DNA from: Cylindrodendrum hubeiense
Lineage: Eukaryota; Ascomycota; Sordariomycetes; Hypocreales; Nectriaceae
NCBI GenBank assembly: GCA_014621425.1
Contig: JAANBB010000412.1
Span: forward strand, 1-36,048
Reading direction: 5' to 3'
DNA: 36,048 nucleotides
Of this stretch, positions 30,425 to 36,048 are shown one piece after another (position 1 is the stretch's first letter; each line of letters opens with the position of its first letter). The position numbers were made by a program, and so were the translations under genes. Under the pieces are notes generated by a model. The model ran no database searches, was not told where the DNA came from, and saw nothing but the letters and a program-made list of their open reading frames with translations.

Positions 30425-32722
30425 ATGCCCCGCGCAAGCTTCTCTCACAATCCGCTCCTGAGGGTCTCACGTCCCGTCTCCGCCTGCTCTCGATGTGAGT
30501 CTCGGGCCTCTCTCTTGTCGCTGTAGTCGTCTATCTATCGCAAGTACTGACTGATTTATTTTCAAGGCCGCGCTGCCAAAGTGAAGGTGATTGAGCACAT
30601 TACCATAGCTACCTGCACTGTTCTCTCGAGACTAACGTTACTGGTCAGTGTGATGGCAAGCTGCCCGCTTGCACAGCCTGTGAGAAAGCTGGTCGCGTGA
30701 ATGAGTGCTCTGCGGCAAACGACCAGTTTGCTCGAGGCAAGGAAAGAAGGTCCGTCTATATCCGAGGCTCCCTGTCCGCCGTTTGGCTGCTCACACAAGC
30801 TGCGTAGTTATGTCGCCGCCTTGGAGCTCCGCATAGAAAAGCTGGAGAAGCGCCTGCAGTTTGCGAAGTCACGTAAGGCTTCGGTGGCCCTCCATGACTC
30901 GGATGCATCGCCATTCAACCTCCAGATGGATAGGAGGGACTCTCTCGCCGCTATCCGCGCCGCCATTCATCGCAAGGCTGCCCGAAAGCGAGAGAACTCT
31001 GACGTGAATTCGCTCGTCTCTGACTTTGGCTTCCTGTGAGCATCAATAACCTAAAATCCTATCAACAAGACTCCTAACCCCCCTCTCTAGATCTGTCAAC
31101 GCAACCACTCGGGATTTTGAGCCTACTGCGAGCAATATGACTTTTGCCAGGCTTGTCCTTGCTGCTACCACTAACGATGCTCTCCCGGAGTCCCCCGAGG
31201 CCCGTCTACCGCCGAGGCAGACTGCCCACTCCATCGTTCAGCATTATATGAACACTATCTACTCATTATTCCCATGCTTTTCAGAAACAGGTCTCCTTAC
31301 CGCACTGGATGACCTGTACCAGCAGGATGACCGTGTTATTAAGGATTCTGATTGCTGGATGGTTTACATGGTGCTTGCCATTGGTTCCACCGCCCAAAGT
31401 CGTCAAAAGGGGGATGAACACTACCTTAACGGAATGGAATTTGCTTCCCGGGCCATGAGTTTTGCTGACGGCGCCTTGGCACCCGGATACGTCACCCAGA
31501 TCCAGTCTCTGCTTCTCCTGACGCAGTACGCCATGGTTGATCCTGCCCATTTTGATAGCTGGCACCTAATAGGATTTACGGCGCGGGCCATTGTTGATCT
31601 TGGTTTCCATCAGGATCCGCCCATGTCATCGGTATCTGACAAGGCCGCCCTGGATATGCGACGCAAAATATTCTATTGCGTATATGCGCTTGATCGGTTC
31701 GTCAACCAATTCTGGCTCGCACGGCGACAGTATGATATATGGAGTACTGATTTATCTATAGAGCCATTAGCATGGTACATGCTCGGACATTCTCTTTCAC
31801 TGATGACACAGTTAACGTCGCATTTCCGCATGCTTCAGGGTTGGGGCGCAAGGGATCCATTGCGGGCCCTATTGCTGGACCGCAGTCAGCGGACCCAGCT
31901 CTGCTCCTCTTCCAGCTTCGCCGTGCACAGTCTCACTGGTATCAGGAGCTATATCAATCGGGCTCAACTCCTCTGCAAGACCCCATCTCTTACATCTGGA
32001 ATATGTGTCTGGACATGCGGGAATGGGCCGAATCACTTCCTCCAACGCTTCCGCCTGGAATTCGGCAGTTGTTTGAACAAGAGCTAAGATACAGCTACGT
32101 CTACTGCATTGCGCCTTCAGCTAGGGTGCCGCAAATTACAGATTACAACAGGATCCTGATTTTCGAGCATTCGATGGCATATCTGGACACCATCCACGAA
32201 ATTGCGCATGGGTCGCAAAACCCAGGCTTCTACACGTACCACGATGTCCTAAGGATATACTTTATGGCCAATCAGTTCCTCGCGGTCCTCAGAGATGCAG
32301 AGGATATGCTCCTTTCCGGAGTGCCGGTTCCCATCCCTATCCCTCGTCCTGGTGCCGCCCCAGCTCCTCCACTGCCCAGACGATTGCAGCCTCAGGGCCT
32401 AACCGGAGAGGATAATCTCGAGCGTAGCTTGCGGTGCTTGGATAGAGTTTCTCAGACACTGGGGACATACGGAGATCGCTGGGAAGATGCAGCGATGTGG
32501 AAAGAGAGCTTTGGAAGAATATCGGAGGAAGTTGTTGAGCGTCTGAGCAGGCGAAAGCAGGCGCGTGACGCCGCGAGGGAACAGCACCAGATGCAGTATC
32601 AGAATGGGGGAATGCAGCCTCAACAAGCCCCCGGGCAGATGCATGGCGGACAACAACCCCAGGAAATGCGATGGGTGGGCGTTGACGTTGCACAGATGAT
32701 GCGAGGAGGGCTTCCCCAATAA
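30425..32722 (+). CDS. Zn2Cys6 transcription factor with fungal-specific middle domain (six exons)
   Basis: Proposed exons are 30425-30494, 30567-30586, 30649-30749, 30808-31035, 31091-31696 and 31762-32722, giving 661 residues with continuous phase. The zinc cluster is Cys21, 24, 31, 38, 41 and 50 (CSRCRAAKVKC, then KLPACTACEKAGRVNEC), spaced C-x2-C-x6-C-x6-C-x2-C-x8-C. Two introns cut through it, leaving a 20-nt exon that encodes RAAKVK. A coiled coil follows (YVAALELRIEKLEKRLQFAK). The middle domain includes HYMNTIYSLFPCFSETGLL, IFYCVYALDRAISMVHARTF and FSFTDDTVNVAFP. The tail is Gln/Met/Gly-rich and ends MMRGGLPQ. Intron 5 uses a TAG at 31761, which restores the family-like ALDRAISMVHARTF; a second in-frame TAG lies at 31770. 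The donor of intron 3 (GTCCGT) is unusual. It is predicted to be a nuclear regulator with unknown target, divergent from the regulator to its left. Confidence 0.87.
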
Positions 32723-33745
32723 GTTCTCGAAGAAACGCGCGGGGGTTGAAGATGCTTGGCGAACACTAGATGGAGAGAATAAGACGCCGCGTTTCACCAT
32801 TCCGGTCTCTCTATGGGATAACCTCTCTCCCAACCCCAACTGTGCTACGACTTCTCTACGGAGGGTCTTTTGAGGCCATAGCAAAGTCAACCGAAGCCAA
32901 CCGAATGGCACCTGTTGACGGGATGACTGCATGTAATCCAACACATGGACAACAAATAAGCCTAGGACGAATGATTGTTTGAGAGCGTCACACACAGGGC
33001 TATTCAGGGCCATCAATGGGTTTATCGGTGCCCTATTTTCGCGTAGCCGTGCGTACTGGCGCTGTGCTTGATACCAGGTCCCGATCTTTGCACCCGGAAA
33101 TAATATGAAGCCACATCGGCGTGGTGGGAGCCATGATGATGAACTAAATGAAGATTCGACGACGGGGAGTCCACATTTGATTGAGACATATTTGATCAAT
33201 CTAAGCCCGGCAACAGCAACTCTGAAGTCAGGCTCAATAAAAAATGGTATTGAAGGAATAATAGTCAAAAACTTGACTATGGGCGCTAGCTTTCTCGTTC
33301 CGCCGATTCTTTCAGCGTGTGGGACTGGACAGCTATCATGCTGCTTCGAAGTAGAGTGCGGCAATTCGTCACTTGTTGGGACAGTCATTTCGAATACTAT
33401 CGTGAAGAGTAGGACGTTTTGGATCTAGATTCGTCTCCTCTTGTTTGTAGGTTGGGGTTGCCAAGGGAGACATGGCCCATTTGGGAGTCAGTCGGCCTAA
33501 GAGCATGGTTAATTCAGCTGGCTATGTCTCGGCCGAGACTCGTGTGAGTGCGGGGGGTTATGGACACGGCGACCCTGCCAAGCAAACGTGGATGAGTATG
33601 AGAGGGTGTGGCCCATCTGCAACTGTGTCGAATGGGTCATCATCCAGCGCCCAGGGGTAATTAGCCCAAGACTGACCCCATTGCTGGAGGAAAAAGATAT
33701 TGGACACTATCATTCCACGCAAGCGAGAAGGCTGCAGAGGGTGAT

Positions 33746-33801
33746 GGGTTGATGATGATGGGTTGATGATGTTGGGTTGATGGTGTTGGGTTGATGGTGT
33801 T
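33746..33801. repeat. 14-nt tandem repeat, unit GGGTTGATGGTGTT
   Basis: Four 14-nt units start at 33746, 33760, 33774 and 33788. They read GGGTTGATGATGAT, GGGTTGATGATGTT and twice GGGTTGATGGTGTT. The last two are identical and the first two differ at one to three positions. There is no coding context. Confidence 0.85.
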
Positions 33802-33965
33802 GGGCGAAATGTTGGCGTCGAGTGCGGCGAGGAAGGGACTTTTGCTTGTTCTGGACTCGGGGATGGCAGGAACCTGATCACTGCGCCGGGAAATTCCCAT
33901 ATCTAGACGAACGAGGCCTACGAGAAGGGCTGTCGCCAAGAGTGATTGGACTGAGTTGGTTGGGT

Positions 33966-33998
33966 CGTGTCCGTGTCGTGTCCGTGTTGTGTCCGTGT
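33966..33998. repeat. 11-nt tandem repeat CGTGTCCGTGT
   Basis: Three copies of 11 nt start at 33966, 33977 and 33988. The third begins with T in place of C. It lies about 170 bp from the 14-nt array in the same gene-free stretch. Confidence 0.8.
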
Positions 33999-36048
33999 TG
34001 GAACGAGGGGTCTGGCGAAATGATCAGGGATGGCAAGGGACAACACGACACCTCATTTGGTAGAATGTGGATGAATGTATGACTGGTTGATGACTGGCTG
34101 GAGACTGGTTGGTGACTTGACGTCGTGACGAATTGTGGCTGCAAACTGCCGCAACATGTTGGTTCCCCAGAGAAAGGATTCATGTGACGGAGACTAGCGC
34201 TGGATGTCGAGACTGTGATGGGTGGAATAAATGTGTTGAAGGATGCTAGCCGCGTCTTCAGCTTTATTTTCGACAACGTCGTAGCATGTTCTGCGAAGGG
34301 CAAAGCGTGAGCTCCAGACGCAAGAATGATCTGGGGCGCATCGAAGGCGGCGGCGCCACAGGGCCCCATGGCAGGGCGTGGACCAGTCTCGGTGCGGCAC
34401 CGAGCGGTTGAATCGGCATAGCGGCACAGTCTTAGGGGCCTGGGGAGTCGAGATACAGACGACGGCGGGTCACGACAGGACGGAGTAGTGTGAAACAGTG
34501 GGAAACCGTGGGAAGCCGTAGGAGATGAAGACTTGAGAGAGGCTAACAACCCCCAATGTCTGAATGGGGGTGGTGGACGGGGGCACATGGGTATTGTGGA
34601 TGTGGTGCGGGAGAACGGGACTTAGTTGGCTCATGGATAAATCGGCCAATTCTCATCTCTTGGCCCTGGAGATCCCTGCAACCCCGAGGTGGTGTCTCGC
34701 GGGGTCCCGCGGTGCAGGAACGAGTAGTCTGGGCATGTGGATATGTGATGTGGTCAGCGGCGCTGGGCTGGGCTGGGCTGGGGACCGGGGTATTATCGTA
34801 TGCGACGTTGGGTGGCCAAGACTTTCTTTTGGGGTTTGGGGTAGTTGTTGGGCATTGGAAGTGAAAAGGCGAGTAAGGAGTACGGAGCAAGGAGCAAGGA
34901 GATAGAGAAGGCGGAGACAGAGACGGAGGCAGAGACGGAAACAGAGACAGAAGGAGAGACGAGATGAAAATCCCGGGGCTAGTATATTGGATTGCGGTGA
35001 GGGTCTGATTGACTCGTGGCGATGTGACATGGGATGATGAATGGACAGACGGGGTTTGATCCCCCCCCTCTCGAATGCTGTCGTCTCTCTAATGTCCAAG
35101 AGGACGATGCTGCAGAACAAGATGGATGGCAGATCTTGATCATGTCTTGGCCACATGCTGACGTTTCTTGCTACCAAGGCTGCCGAAGAGCCGATGTACC
35201 AGACCATCCTCGACGACCGGCAAAATAGAATACCAGTCATGCTTGATCTTGGGGTTATTTCGCAGATTCTCCTCTTCTCCACGAAGCTTAACACACAGGA
35301 TGCGGGGAAAGGCGGGAGCTCCGCACGGGGGAAAGGGAATGGGGGGAAAGAGTCTGGAGGCGAGCCAGCAAGCCAACAAGCTAACAAGCCAGGTATGTAA
35401 GTCAATGGCTTGGGTTGGGAGGCGAAACTACGAAATAGGTCCGTAAACGTGCTGCGTCAGTGCTATTCCGGACGGAACATCTATTGCCTCCAATGAGCGG
35501 GCGGCCTGGCGACGCGGGCCTGGTGTGACATGCGATCTCACGACGCCCCATTCAGCCGCTTGCCAAGGAAGATGGCCCGAAACCCCACACCACTTTTTGT
35601 GGTCTGCCCCCCCCAGACGCCCGCCAGCTCAATTCTGGGGCCTGGAATGGGCCTTTGAGAGGCTGAGATGTGAGTGGAGAGGATGCGATGTGGGCGAGAG
35701 CAGCGTGGGCGAGAGGCCGGACGCGAGCGAGGAGCGGGTGGAGAAAGCTGCCCGACAAGGGTCCCGATGTATGGGTCGGGGAAGGTGGAAAGCGGCAACC
35801 CGCCGGGACTTGTGCTTTATTGGGGCGTGGGGAAGGGAAATGGCGATCAATGCTCGGCGTTGGGGGTATGCTTTCGTATAGTTGGTATGTATGAATGTGC
35901 GCCGTGTACTTGACGGCGATGAATTGTTGCGTGTGATAGACGCGGCGAACGGGTTTAAACCCAAGTACCCTATAGACAATCTGTCCATGACTCCGTCTCC
36001 ATCCATCCTCTGACTGGTCCCCCCCCTCCCTCCCCTTACCGCCCCTAG

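Larger units (their letters stand above)
32723..36048. other. Gene-free right end with short tandem repeats
   Basis: About 3.3 kb without a supportable gene. The first part is the 3' flank of the Zn2Cys6 regulator. Further right there are two short arrays (33746-33801 and 33966-33998), a GGGCT run near 34765-34787 and a purine-rich GAGACAGAGAC tract at about 34910-34965. Long minus frames (32399-33388, 33878-34588, 34653-35405) have low-complexity Pro/Ser/Arg-rich products without domains. The region could be the distal promoter of a gene beyond the window, but that cannot be shown. Confidence 0.4.

Noticed and set aside
32399..33388. A 329-codon minus-strand frame
   Set aside because: It runs antisense into the last exon of the right regulator and has no domain.
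33878..34588. A 236-codon minus-strand frame
   Set aside because: The product is Ser/Pro/Thr-rich with no recognisable fold. The 11-nt repeat lies inside it, which suggests chance openness.
34653..35405. A 250-codon minus-strand frame near the right edge
   Set aside because: Part of it translates a GAGACAGAGAC tract into a Leu/Cys/Arg repeat, and no domain is seen.

Overview
The window is nuclear DNA of a filamentous ascomycete (Pezizomycotina), most likely a Sordariomycete such as a member of the Hypocreales. The clues are short 43-105 bp GT-AG introns with CTAAC-like branch sites, pyrimidine-rich leaders, moderate to high GC, and gene families typical of these fungi: a HET-domain protein, two Zn2Cys6 regulators, an Flc/TRP-like membrane protein and a GPI-anchored copper-only SOD-like protein. 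The order assignment is inference from protein resemblance; no database search was possible.

Layout, left to right. 828-3151 (+): Flc/TRP-like membrane protein, two exons. 3508-4668 (-): intronless RNA ligase of the Deinococcus DraRnl (Rnl5) type. 5501-8114 (-): five-exon Vps9-type Rab5 exchange factor with a C-terminal CUE domain. 8961-9623 (+): intronless DUF4291 protein. 10115-11896 (+): intronless HET-domain protein. 12480-12893 (-): an 87-residue, three-exon gene for the V-ATPase Vo subunit f (yeast YPR170W-B / RNase kappa family), easily missed because no single exon looks like a gene. 14760-15606 (+): secreted, GPI-anchored copper-only SOD-like protein. 18168-19928 (+): cysteine-desulfurase half of a molybdenum cofactor sulfurase, with no MOSC half. 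20954-23302 (+): conserved ascomycete protein of unknown function. 23747-26719 (-) and 30425-32722 (+): two divergently transcribed Zn2Cys6 transcription factors about 3.7 kb apart. The last 3.3 kb shows no supportable gene.

The genes do not form a metabolic cluster. Conserved cell-biology genes (Flc, Vps9, V-ATPase f, the two regulators) are interleaved with patchily distributed, intronless accessory genes (RNA ligase, DUF4291, HET), all in the first 12 kb. The larger gene-free stretches hold short tandem arrays. The most structured is a 16-nt array at 17093-17204 with an inverted copy about 150 bp upstream of it.

The points most worth a second look are the eukaryotic Rnl5-type ligase with two upstream TGAGTCA sites, the MOSC-less Moco-sulfurase-like enzyme with a very short intron, the V-ATPase f mini-gene, the zinc cluster split by a 20-nt microexon, and the 16-nt array. 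I did not find a clearly new multi-gene system. Exon joins were deduced by eye from reading frame, splice consensus and family resemblance.
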